From: JABWBP01 sp964522165
GTDB taxonomy: Bacteria; Calditrichota; Calditrichia; RBG-13-44-9; J075
Assembly (NCBI GenBank): GCA_964522165.1
Contig: CAZFVV010000022.1
Coordinates: 1 to 57,045 of the forward strand
Direction: 5' to 3'
DNA length: 57,045 nucleotides
Under the pieces are notes generated by a model that was not told the DNA's origin, ran no database searches, and saw only the letters and a program-made list of their open reading frames with translations. Each line of letters starts with the position of its first letter. The stretch's first letter is position 1. Positions 35,548-43,719 of this stretch are shown one piece after another. The translations under genes and the position numbers were made by a program.

Positions 35548-36216
35548 ATGTTCAGCGAAGATGATTTCATCCAGATTAACGCCCTGCAGCACTACGTCTT
35601 CTGCCCGCGCCAGTGCGCTTTGATCCACATCGAGGACGTCTGGCAGGAAAACCTCTACACCACCCGCGGCGCCCTGCTGCACGAAAAGGTGGATAGCGAC
35701 ACCTTTGAAACCCGCGGCGCGACCAAAACCGTGCGCGGGCTGCGCATCCACTCCTATCGCTTAGGCATTACCGGGCGGGCCGACGTGGTGGAATTCCGCG
35801 CACCGCGCAATGCCAGCGCCGGGCCGGAGGTTGTGCCGGTGGAATTCAAAGCCGGGAAACCCAAAGAAGACCTTAGCGACAAAGTGCAGCTCTGCGCCCA
35901 GGCGCTCTGCTTAGAAGAAATGCTGAATACCACGGTGCGGCGCGGCGAATTCTTCTACGGGCGCATCCGCCGCCGGGTGGCGGTGGAAATCGATGAGCCG
36001 CTGCGCAAACAGACTGAGGAGATCATCGCCGCGGTGCACGGGCTAATCTCCCGGGGGCGCGCGCCAGTCCTCGACGAGTTGATTCAACAGGCCGGCGTTA
36101 CCCTGTCGCGCTATCTGAAAAGATGCCCGCGCTGCTCGCTGCAGGAGGTCTGCCAGCCCAAAGCGATGAGCGAGCGGAAACTGGGACCCTATATAAAAGG
36201 GCTTTATACCCCATGA
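35548..36216 (+). CDS. cas4: Cas4 nuclease (RecB-like, Fe-S)
   Basis: A 222-residue Cas4. The ATG is chosen, and an overlapping in-frame TTG is possible. The RecB-type nuclease motifs are ADVVEF, PVEFKAGKP and QLCAQALCLEE. The iron-sulfur cysteines are one near the N-terminus (FCPRQC) and three at the C-terminus (RCPRCSLQEVC). Cas4 selects PAM-containing prespacers and trims them for Cas1-Cas2. The coding style is GC-rich, like the surrounding chromosome. The stop overlaps the cas1 start (ATGA). Confidence 0.93.
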   Translation: MFSEDDFIQINALQHYVFCPRQCALIHIEDVWQENLYTTRGALLHEKVDSDTFETRGATKTVRGLRIHSYRLGITGRADVVEFRAPRNASAGPEVVPVEFKAGKPKEDLSDKVQLCAQALCLEEMLNTTVRRGEFFYGRIRRRVAVEIDEPLRKQTEEIIAAVHGLISRGRAPVLDELIQQAGVTLSRYLKRCPRCSLQEVCQPKAMSERKLGPYIKGLYTP

Positions 36217-37396
36217 AAAAACACCTCAACACCCTCTACATCACCTCTGACGAGGCTTATATTCGCAAGGAACGCAATACCTTTGTGGTGGAGGTGCACA
36301 ACAAAAAAGTCTTCCAGGCTCCCATCCACTCCATCGAAAACATCGTCTGTTTCGGGTTCAAGCCCCTCACCCCGGCGCTGATGGCCTTCTGCGCCGAGAA
36401 CAACGTCGGGGTCAGTTTTCTCAGCGAAAACGGGAAATTCCTGGCCAAGGTATATGGGCCGCAGCATGGCAACGTGTTGCTGCGTAAATCGCAATACGCT
36501 ATGGCGGATAATGAACAGCAGGCGCTGGCAATCTCCCGGGCCGTCATCGCCGCCAAAGTCACCAATGCCCGAACGCTCCTGATGCGCCACCAGAGAAACC
36601 ATCCCGATAATTCTTCCCCATCATTGTCAGAGGCCGTCGATACCCTGGGCCGGCGTTTGCGGAACATCCAATCCGCCTCCAACCTGGAGGAAGCGCGGGG
36701 CTACGAAGGGGAGTGCGCCAACCTCTATTTTGGGGTGCTCTCCGAACTCATCACCGCCCAGAAGGAGGATTTCCATTTCCAGGGACGGAACAAGCGCCCG
36801 CCCCTGGATCCCGTCAACGCCCTGCTCTCCTTCCTCTACGCCCTGCTGGTCAACGACGTGCGCTCCGCCCTGGAAACGGTGGGATTGGATCCCCAGATCG
36901 GCTTTCTGCACCAAATCCGCCCCGGCCGGCCCAGCCTGGCGCTGGATATCATGGAAGAGTTCCGCGCCTACCTGGCCGACCGGGTGATGCTCAACCTGGT
37001 CAATCTCCGGCAGGTCAATCTGCGCGACTTCGAGATCCGGGAATCGGGAGAAGTGCGCCTGAGCGATGAGGCCCGCAAAACCGTGATCACNNNNNNNNNN
37101 NNNNNNNNNNNNNNNNNNNNNNNNNNNNNNNNNNNNNNNNNNNNNNNNNNNNNNNNNNNNNNNNNNNNNNNNNNNNNNNNNNNNNNNNNNTCCGGGAATC
37201 GGGAGAAGTGCGCCTGAGCGATGAGGCCCGCAAAACCGTGATCACTGCCTACCAGAAGCGCAAACAGGAAGAGCTAACCCATCCCTTCCTGGGTGAAAAA
37301 ATGACCGCCGGCCTGCTCCCCCACGTTCAGGCGCAGCTCCTGGCGCGCCACGTTCGCGGTGATATTCCCGATTACCCGCCGTTTTATGTGAAGTAA
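36213..37396 (+). CDS. cas1: Cas1 integrase (interrupted only by an artificial gap)
   Basis: Type I-C Cas1. Catalytic residues are visible: Glu in ARGYEGECANLYFG, His in FLHQIRPGRPSLALD and Asp/Glu in LDIMEEFR. The sequence contains 100 Ns (37091-37190), but bases 37036-37090 are identical to 37191-37245. Removing the Ns and one 55-base copy gives an uninterrupted frame of 342 residues, the usual size, ending in YPPFYVK. The gene is therefore intact. It integrates new spacers together with Cas2. Confidence 0.93.
37091..37190. other. 100-N scaffold gap (assembly artefact)
   Basis: A placeholder run of exactly 100 Ns, flanked by a 55-base identical overlap. The contig ends overlap, so no sequence is missing. 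An exact 55-base overlap suggests a de Bruijn graph assembly with k = 55. Confidence 0.95.
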
Positions 37397-37409
37397 AGTC
37401 TGAATAGAT

Positions 37410-37726
37410 TGACAATGTTAAATTTCACCGCAGAGTTCCTGGCGCGGCCTTTGGTCGCAACCAAAATATGTGCAGATTTAATTTCACCGCAGAGGGCGCG
37501 GAGAAACGCAGAGATTATTTTTAGATAAAGAACTCTGCGACCCTCGGCGGTCTCTGCGGTAAAAAAACAACCTCTAACGGTCTTAAAAACTTGCTAAAAA
37601 AACACGTTCTTACACGTTTGCATTGCAGAGTTCGCAGAGATCGCTGAGATTTATTGCTTTTTTAAAAAGGTATCACTCTGCGCCCTTTGCGTTCTCTGCG
37701 GTAAAATTTGGAATTTAACATTGTCA
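37410..37726. repeat. Inverted-repeat element between cas1 and cas2
   Basis: Perfect 15-bp ends TGACAATGTTAAATT (37410-37424) and AATTTAACATTGTCA (37712-37726) enclose ~290 bp. Inside are CACCGCAGAG and CTCTGCGGT motifs in inverted order, resembling the CACAGAG-type elements elsewhere in the window. It has no coding capacity. A target duplication could not be defined. Confidence 0.65.
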
Positions 37727-37754
37727 GGATAGTTACAAGGGAAGGAGTAAAGCC

Positions 37755-38045
37755 ATGATGATTTTAGTCAGTTACGACGTTTCCACCACGACGCCGGAAG
37801 GCGTACGGCGGCTGCGTAAAACCGCCAAGACCTGTGTGGATTATGGAATGCGGGTTCAAAATTCGGTTTTCGAGTGCCAGGTAACCCCGGCGCAGTGGGA
37901 AACGCTGAAAAGTAAACTGTTCCGTATTTATGACCCGGAAACCGACAGCCTGCGCTTTTATTTTTTGGGCGCCAACTGGAAACGGCGAGTGGAACATCAC
38001 GGCGCCGGCCCCATAGCTGACGTTGATGAACCCATGATTATCTGA
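37755..38045 (+). CDS. cas2: Cas2 (type I-C)
   Basis: A 96-residue Cas2 with an ATG after GGAAGGAG. The first strand MILVSYDVSTTT carries the conserved Asp, followed by GVRRLRKTAKTCVDYGMRVQNSVFEC-type residues. Cas2 bridges two Cas1 dimers in the adaptation complex. It is separated from cas1 by 358 bp holding an inverted-repeat element, so it may need its own promoter or read-through. Confidence 0.95.
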   Translation: MMILVSYDVSTTTPEGVRRLRKTAKTCVDYGMRVQNSVFECQVTPAQWETLKSKLFRIYDPETDSLRFYFLGANWKRRVEHHGAGPIADVDEPMII

Positions 38046-38243
38046 GTTTCGACGGCGTATTTGAAGTGAAAAAGGTTCCGCTAACCGGAGCAGACGTGAA
38101 ATTGCCGGGCAGTTAGCGGGTAAGTAAAATCAGGAAAAAAGATTAATTGGGCAAGAAAGGCAGGATAGTTTATGGTCAAATTTACCAGTTAAGCGTTCAC
38201 AGGGTTTGTAAGGCTTGCTATTTCAGAGAAAATTGATATAACG
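38046..38243 (+). promoter_or_regulatory. CRISPR leader
   Basis: About 200 bp lies between the cas2 stop and the first repeat, AT-rich near the array. Array orientation (repeat 3' end ATTGAAAC, degenerate last repeat on the right) places the leader here. It should contain the array promoter and the integration signal. TTGATATAACG lies just before the first repeat. Confidence 0.75.
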
Positions 38244-40598
38244 GTCGCGCCCCTCGCGGGCGCGTGGATTGAAACGAAAGTAAATAGCCGATTCCTAACG
38301 GTAATAATGTCGCGCCCCTCGCGGGCGCGTGGATTGAAACATATAGATGAGTATAGATTTAATAATCAGGATGAAGTCGCGCCCCTCGCGGGCGCGTGGA
38401 TTGAAACTTAACAGTTAAAGTCACAGTTCCATTTTTTCCAATGTCGCGCCCCTCGCGGGCGCGTGGATTGAAACAAACTCGAAGAGGGAACAGGTGTTGC
38501 GACTAAAGGTCGCGCCCCTCGCGGGCGCGTGGATTGAAACTTATTGTGTTGCTATCATATATAGCTCCGTTATTTGTCGCGCCCCTCGCGGGCGCGTGGA
38601 TTGAAACACGAGAAACAGTAAAATACTCCGGCAAACTTTGGTCGCGCCCCTCGCGGGCGCGTGGATTGAAACATCTACGTTATTTAAGTCTTGCAATAGT
38701 ATCAAAGTCGCGCCCCTCGCGGGCGCGTGGATTGAAACAAGTATGTATGTATGGTCTGTAGAATCAGCTATGGTCGCGCCCCTCGCGGGCGCGTGGATTG
38801 AAACTGAAATTAAATAACCAAGTCCTAAAGGCAATAATGTCGCGCCCCTCGCGGGCGCGTGGATTGAAACATCTCTTAGAAACTAATAAGGTATTTTATT
38901 TTGGTCGCGCCCCTCGCGGGCGCGTGGATTGAAACTTCCTATCGGGAACTGGCAAAAAATATAGGTATTCCGTCGCGCCCCTCGCGGGCGCGTGGATTGA
39001 AACCCTTCTGTCACTGTGATAATTAATCCGGTAGTTCGTCGCGCCCCTCGCGGGCGCGTGGATTGAAACTTGTATTATATGTGCGCCGGAGACAAAACCA
39101 AAGTCGCGCCCCTCGCGGGCGCGTGGATTGAAACTTGCCCCACAAATCGCACATAACGCCCGTTTTGTGGTCGCGCCCCTCGCGGGCGCGTGGATTGAAA
39201 CGCCTGATTCCAGGGACGAAATTACCCCACAAAGTCGCGCCCCTCGCGGGCGCGTGGATTGAAACATCGCCCAGGTGCAACGCATGATTGCCGAATGGGT
39301 CGCGCCCCTCGCGGGCGCGTGGATTGAAACCACAACAAATTACCCATAAAATAAAAATCCCCGGAACGTCGCGCCCCTCGCGGGCGCGTGGATTGAAACT
39401 TAAAAAGGCAATTATGACACTGGAAGAAGCGCAGGTCGCGCCCCTCGCGGGCGCGTGGATTGAAACAATAACCTGGGATAAAGGAATTGCGCGGCGGGTT
39501 TGTCGCGCCCCTCGCGGGCGCGTGGATTGAAACCCTGGTCAATTATTTACCGTCAAATCAAAATCTTGTCGCGCCCCTCGCGGGCGCGTGGATTGAAACG
39601 CTTACTACATCTTTCGTCATAAATTTCAATGTTGGTCGCGCCCCTCGCGGGCGCGTGGATTGAAACGTTGATATTTCGTTCATCCCTGATAATCCGTTTC
39701 CAAGTCGCGCCCCTCGCGGGCGCGTGGATTGAAACATCGCTTGGCACTTCTTCCCCGATTGCCGGACGAGTCGCGCCCCTCGCGGGCGCGTGGATTGAAA
39801 CATTGCGCGTTGTAAAAGATCGGAAGGCATGGTAGTCGCGCCCCTCGCGGGCGCGTGGATTGAAACGGCGAAAGGATGACCCGCATCCCCAACGCCGCCG
39901 CGGGTCGCGCCCCTCGCGGGCGCGTGGATTGAAACATGATCCTTTTGGCGGTTCTGGAACCACAGCAAAGTCGCGCCCCTCGCGGGCGCGTGGATTGAAA
40001 CTTTTAGCGTATTGTTTCAGGGCATGATATACTTGTCGCGCCCCTCGCGGGCGCGTGGATTGAAACGGCTGGAAAGTAAACTTCTGGAATCGCCCAAAGC
40101 AAGTCGCGCCCCTCGCGGGCGCGTGGATTGAAACTTGTAAACGATGGCGCGCTGGGCGTCAACGTTATAGTCGCGCCCCTCGCGGGCGCGTGGATTGAAA
40201 CGGGGGGCAGCCGGTATGCGATGAGGCCCAGGTGGAGTCGCGCCCCTCGCGGGCGCGTGGATTGAAACCACGCGCTTGCTGCTGTCGCTGCTGCCCATTC
40301 CGGTCGCGCCCCTCGCGGGCGCGTGGATTGAAACGCGCCCATAAGGGAAATGCAAGAATGCAAAATAGTCGCGCCCCTCGCGGGCGCGTGGATTGAAACC
40401 CAAAACCATTACCGAACGTTTCCGGCCTCTTTTGTCGCGCCCCTCGCGGGCGCGTGGATTGAAACTGGCAGGGGCCGCGATACCTTAGAGGAGCTAAAAG
40501 TCGCGCCCCTCGCGGGCGCGTGGATTGAAACAGCGTATCTAAAACGCTGGAAAGCGCCCGGAAACCGTCGCGCCCCTCGCGGGCGCGTGGATTGAAAG
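38244..40598 (+). CRISPR. Type I-C CRISPR array, 36 repeats and 35 spacers
   Basis: The repeat is 32 bp, GTCGCGCC...ATTGAAAC, with a 7-bp stem CGCGCCC/GGGCGCG. Repeat starts were traced one by one from 38244 to 40567. Spacers are 32-37 bp. All repeats appear identical except the last, whose final base is G instead of C. Spacers near the leader are mostly AT-rich, while those from about 39736 onward are GC-rich. Spacers 1 (38276-38308) and 9 (38805-38838) match at 27 of 33 positions. Confidence 0.98.
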
Positions 40599-40940
40599 TT
40601 ATACTTTTTTGCCTGCGTATGATGCTTTAAGGCGATAGTTAAGAATACTTGGTTGCATACGCAATAGCTCTAATAATACCTTTGTTGAGCCTGACGGTTT
40701 TCTTTTCCCTTGTTCCCATTGTCGAACTGAAGATGGACTGACATTTAGCAATCTTGCAAACACACTTTGGCTTAACTTTGTTTTTTTTCTTATCTCTTGA
40801 ATATCATGTGCATCAATTTCTACTTCCGGAATTATTACTCCAAGTTCCTTCAATTCTTTTTCAGAAAATGACGTTGGTATCCCACTTAGAATGAGATCCT
40901 GAACTGTATCGCCTATTGCATCTTTTATAGCTTCTCTCAT
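40599..40940 (-). CDS. XRE-family helix-turn-helix antitoxin (HigA-like)
   Basis: A 113-residue protein. The C-terminal half is a classic HTH: IQEIRKKTKLSQSVFARLLNVS, then SSVRQWEQGKRKPSG. The N-terminal half is an acidic helical region, probably the toxin-binding part. It begins in an overlap with the upstream toxin gene, so the order is toxin first, as in HigBA. The stop codon is inside the left inverted end of the island, one base after the last CRISPR repeat. It likely neutralises the toxin and represses the operon. Confidence 0.85.
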   Translation of the reverse strand: MREAIKDAIGDTVQDLILSGIPTSFSEKELKELGVIIPEVEIDAHDIQEIRKKTKLSQSVFARLLNVSPSSVRQWEQGKRKPSGSTKVLLELLRMQPSILNYRLKASYAGKKV

Positions 40941-41326
40941 TTTTTTTCCTCCAAGCTTAAGAAATTGCCTAACTCCTCCTGCCTCAAAAATTCTTCTGTG
41001 CTTATCTGTAATAAATCTTTTGCCAGTTTTCTAAAATATCCCAATTCTTTTTTATCCAAATTATCTCGCTCTGCTTTAGAAAACCCATATACGAATATTG
41101 CTCTATCCATTTCCTTGTATACCACAAGAGTTCTATATCCACCACTTTTACCCCGGCCTATTCTTGGTGTTCGGACCTTATAAAGCCCCCCTCCTAAATT
41201 AACAACATTGAGATTATCAGATATTGCCTCAAGCGTTTTCAGCAATGTATCATCAGATATCGAGTTCTTTTTTGCCCATTTGTTAAACCATTTGGTTTTC
41301 AGTTTTAACACAGCAAAATATATCAC
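40937..41326 (-). CDS. RelE/HigB-family toxin
   Basis: A 129-residue basic protein with the RelE-like pattern of the HigB group: NLGGGLYKVRTPRIGRGKSGGYRTL, then a strand AIFVYGFSKAERDNL. Proteins of this type are ribosome-dependent mRNA interferases. It is cotranscribed with the antitoxin, overlapping its start by 4 bases. The ~20-residue C-terminal extension (EEFLRQEELGNFLSLEEKK) is charged and may be a regulatory tail. Confidence 0.83.
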   Translation of the reverse strand: MIYFAVLKLKTKWFNKWAKKNSISDDTLLKTLEAISDNLNVVNLGGGLYKVRTPRIGRGKSGGYRTLVVYKEMDRAIFVYGFSKAERDNLDKKELGYFRKLAKDLLQISTEEFLRQEELGNFLSLEEKK

Positions 41327-41387
41327 ATTGTGATAGGGTAGGTCAAGTTATTTTTGTAAGCTTTTCTACCTCATTATCAAAGTAGTA

Positions 41388-41507
41388 CTCCCCGGCAGAG
41401 AAAGTCCGTCGATCCTCGTGCCGAAGTTGAACTTCGGCACGCAATTGGGTTGCGAAGTTGAACTTCGCAACCAGTAAGCCTGGCGGCGGACTAACTCTGC
41501 CGCGATG
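41388..41507 (+). repeat. MITE-like element, copy 2 (120 bp)
   Basis: The ends are CTCCCCGGCAGAG and the inverse of CATCGCGGCAGAG, flanked by direct TAGTA on both sides. It is nearly identical to copy 3 at 45949-46068. Internal hairpins are GTGCCGAAGTT/AACTTCGGCAC and TTGCGAAGTT/AACTTCGCAA. Confidence 0.75.
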
Positions 41508-41558
41508 TAGTAGTATCTTACGATGTTTATTTAAAAGTATAACTATTTGATATGCTTA

Positions 41559-41645
41559 GCCGCGCCCCTCGCGGGTGCGTGGATTGAAAAAACGAAATTC
41601 GCCGAATCGTTGTCGAGGGTCTTCCAGCAAAACAAGGATTGAAAC
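41559..41645 (+). CRISPR. Degenerate CRISPR remnant beyond the TA island
   Basis: Bases 41559-41590 match the array repeat except for changes at the start, in the stem (GGGTGCG) and at the last base (A for C). A partial repeat, GGATTGAAAC, follows at 41636-41645. The spacing is not that of an intact unit, so part of it has been lost. It lies in the array orientation. Confidence 0.7.
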
Positions 41646-41775
41646 CCGGAATCACTCTGTCTATACCCGGGCAGGCAAAAGAGTGAACACGATCCCCAAC
41701 TCTTTACCGCCCTACCCTCCCCTCCATTTCTAAAACCGCCTCGCCCGTCCCGAACACTGCGCTCACAATTTCGAA

Positions 41776-41965
41776 AACTGTACCATCCCTCCCGAGGAGC
41801 GTGCACCTCACTTTTACAACTGTGCCATCCCTCCCGAAGAGCGCGCACCTCACTTTTACAACCGTGCCATCCCTCCCGAAGAGCGCGCACCTCATTTTTA
41901 CAACTGTACCATCCCTCCCGAAGAGCGTACTGTTCATTTCTCAAACCGTGCCGTCCCTTTCCCCG
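41776..41965. repeat. Tandem 42-bp repeat, four copies plus a partial
   Basis: Units start at 41776, 41818, 41860 and 41902. Each contains CCATCCCTCCCGA and, except the last, CCTCATTTTTAC-like ends. Because 42 is a multiple of 3, several frames stay open through the repeat (for example repeated FTTVPSLPKSAHL on the plus strand), but no ribosome binding site or signal supports a gene. Confidence 0.75.
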
Positions 41966-42235
41966 GCGTCGCTGTTAGCCTCCCGGCGTTCGGATGGCTG
42001 CACGGGAACTCGAATATGGCATCCTGCCCGGCCGCGGCGGCAGGCAGGGTGACGTAAAAGCGCCAGGATGAACGCCAATGCCAAAAATTCGGATACCCCG
42101 CGGTTTACCCCGCTCAAATTTTTCTTTTCCGATCACGTGATCTCGATAATAAACATTTTTGAATTCCGCTATAATCTATACCCATCAATTAAACTAAAAA
42201 TCATTCACTAAACATAAAAGATTCAGGAGGGAATC

Positions 42236-42925
42236 ATGAACAAACCCCGATTCTCCGAAGAGACCATTTTATCGGTCGCTAAAACCACCCTGGAAAACGC
42301 CCGCGCCCACCAGGCCGGCCTGGCAGATTTCGGTATCACCACCCAACTGCTCGATGAGTTCGAGAGCAACATCCAGGTCGCCGAGGCCCTGCCGGATGAA
42401 ACCGCCAACCGCATCGACCTGCGCGGTTTTACCCGGGAAAAAGAGAGCGCCCTGGAAGCCTGCTTCCAATGGGGCCGCAATCTCCGCACCCGCCTGCAAC
42501 TGGCCTTTGGCAACGTCTCGCCCCAGGCTAATGCCTTTCCGGCCAAACAATTCAACGCCGCCGCCGGCAGCGAAAGCAAAATGATGCCGGTGATGGAGAT
42601 ATTGATCAGCCTCGCAACCCAGCATCAAACCGAGCTGGCCGCGGTCGGGCAGACCCCGGAAATTTTAGCCGAGGGAAGCGCCCTGCTGGACAGCCTGCGC
42701 CAGGCCGACCAGGCCCAGGAGCTGAAAAAAGATACCAAAAGATCCGCCACTCAGGAACGCTACCAGAAATTCCAGGTTATCTACGATGCCGTAAACCGCA
42801 TCAACCGGGTGGGCCGCCTGGTGTTCGAAAACGACCCGGTCAAACGCGCCCTCTTCGAGAGCAAATGGCCGGCGGACAAAGCCCCGGCCGGCCCCGGCGA
42901 AACCACCGGGCAAAATCCTCAATAA
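42236..42925 (+). CDS. Hypothetical helical protein (229 aa)
   Basis: An alpha-helical cytoplasmic protein with a good ribosome binding site (CAGGAGG). It has no signal, membrane segment or known motif. Features are long amphipathic helices (ETILSVAKTTLENARAHQAGL; ESALEACFQWGRNLRTRLQL), a basic QELKKDTKRSATQERYQKF helix near 165-185, and a low-complexity proline/glycine tail. The pattern resembles the ~220-residue helical-bundle hypotheticals often found in FCB genomes. No function is assigned. Confidence 0.72.
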   Translation: MNKPRFSEETILSVAKTTLENARAHQAGLADFGITTQLLDEFESNIQVAEALPDETANRIDLRGFTREKESALEACFQWGRNLRTRLQLAFGNVSPQANAFPAKQFNAAAGSESKMMPVMEILISLATQHQTELAAVGQTPEILAEGSALLDSLRQADQAQELKKDTKRSATQERYQKFQVIYDAVNRINRVGRLVFENDPVKRALFESKWPADKAPAGPGETTGQNPQ

Positions 42926-43046
42926 ACCGAACCCCGCTTATCCCGGCCGGCCGCCGCCGCCTTCGGCAGCGGCCCCGGGTATCTTCCCCGCCCCTGGTAG
43001 AACCCGGATGGGCGCCATTGCAAACGCCGCTTTTACCCCGCCACGC

Positions 43047-43604
43047 TCATTCCATTTTCGAGAGATGCCCGCCCGACTCCACGTAGGGCTTGAAGCGCTC
43101 CACTAAAAAGTGATGCCAGACCTGCTCCACGATTTGCGGCACCCCGTCTTCGATCTCCCCGGCGGCGTGCACCGATAATTCTAACAGGGTGGAATCCCCG
43201 CTAACCGCTTCGAATTCATAGGTGCACACCAGGGTTACCGCCTTGCCGGCAAGCCCCAGGGGACCCTCGAAGCGCAGGCGCCTGCCGCGCTCGGCGTAAA
43301 TCACCGTGGCGTGCAAAACCCCCTCGCCCTGCTCGTTGAAGATTTCGTAGAATCCCCCTCCCGGGCGGGGTTCGATATAGAAACGGTACGGTTTTTCGGA
43401 AAAACTGTGGTCCCACCACCCGCTGATGTCCCCGCTGATGGCGTCGTAAATCACCTCCGGCGCTCCCGGCAGGGTTAAGCGCTGCTCGAATGAGAAAGCG
43501 CCGTACCCCGCCCTGGCGGCCGGTTCCGCGTTCTTCTCCTGGCAGGATGCCAGCGCGAGCGCCGCTCCTAACGTCCATACCATAATCAGGCTGTTCCGAA
43601 GCAT
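43047..43604 (-). CDS. SRPBCC-domain lipoprotein
   Basis: A 185-residue protein. The start ATG follows AGGAG and opens a lipoprotein signal ending in LALASC, so it is probably anchored to a membrane. The rest fits the SRPBCC/Bet v1-like (AHSA1-type) fold: LPGAPEVIYDAISGDISGWWDH, then PRPGGGFYEIF, TYEFEAVSGDSTLLELSV and a C-terminal helix. Such folds bind hydrophobic ligands. An exported lipoprotein version is uncommon. It is divergent from the response regulator gene, 115 bp away. Confidence 0.8.
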   Translation of the reverse strand: MLRNSLIMVWTLGAALALASCQEKNAEPAARAGYGAFSFEQRLTLPGAPEVIYDAISGDISGWWDHSFSEKPYRFYIEPRPGGGFYEIFNEQGEGVLHATVIYAERGRRLRFEGPLGLAGKAVTLVCTYEFEAVSGDSTLLELSVHAAGEIEDGVPQIVEQVWHHFLVERFKPYVESGGHLSKME

Positions 43605-43719
43605 CCATTTCTCCTTTCGTCGAGGTTGGCTAAAAGGTTCGCCCTTGCATTTTCGGAATTCCGGTGACATCTTTGCAGGGTCAAATCGTTCTGTTGAACT
43701 TCGCATTGATAGGGCTTGC

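Larger units (their letters stand above)
40597..41544. mobile_element. Toxin-antitoxin island inserted at the CRISPR trailer
   Basis: Perfect 12-bp ends AGTTATACTTTT (40597-40608) and AAAAGTATAACT (41533-41544) enclose a HigB/HigA-like pair and one copy of the 120-bp MITE-like element. The left end starts within the final bases of the last CRISPR repeat, and a degenerate CRISPR repeat lies 14 bp beyond the right end. No transposase or clear target duplication is present. The composition is more AT-rich than the flanks. Confidence 0.6.
41327..42235. other. Repeat-filled intergenic region after the TA island
   Basis: About 900 bp holds, in order, MITE-like copy 2, the right end of the island, the CRISPR remnant, the 42-bp tandem repeat and ~270 bp of AT-rich sequence leading to the next gene. 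No intact gene is supported. Confidence 0.6.

Noticed and set aside
36213..37217. cas1 as a broken gene or two fragments
   Set aside because: The break is due only to the 100 Ns and a 55-base duplicated contig end.
29717..38045. Missing cas6 as a sign of an incomplete system
   Set aside because: Type I-C systems lack Cas6; Cas5c processes the crRNA, so the set is complete.
38534..40595. Reading frames within the CRISPR array with repeated VAPLAGAWIET or FNPRAREGRD peptides
   Set aside because: They are translations of the 32-bp repeats and spacers, with no ribosome binding site or gene-like structure.
41543..42052. Frames on both strands with repeats such as ALREGWHSCKSEV or FTTVPSLPKSAHL
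   Set aside because: They arise from the 42-bp tandem repeat, whose length is a multiple of three; no start signal or conserved domain.
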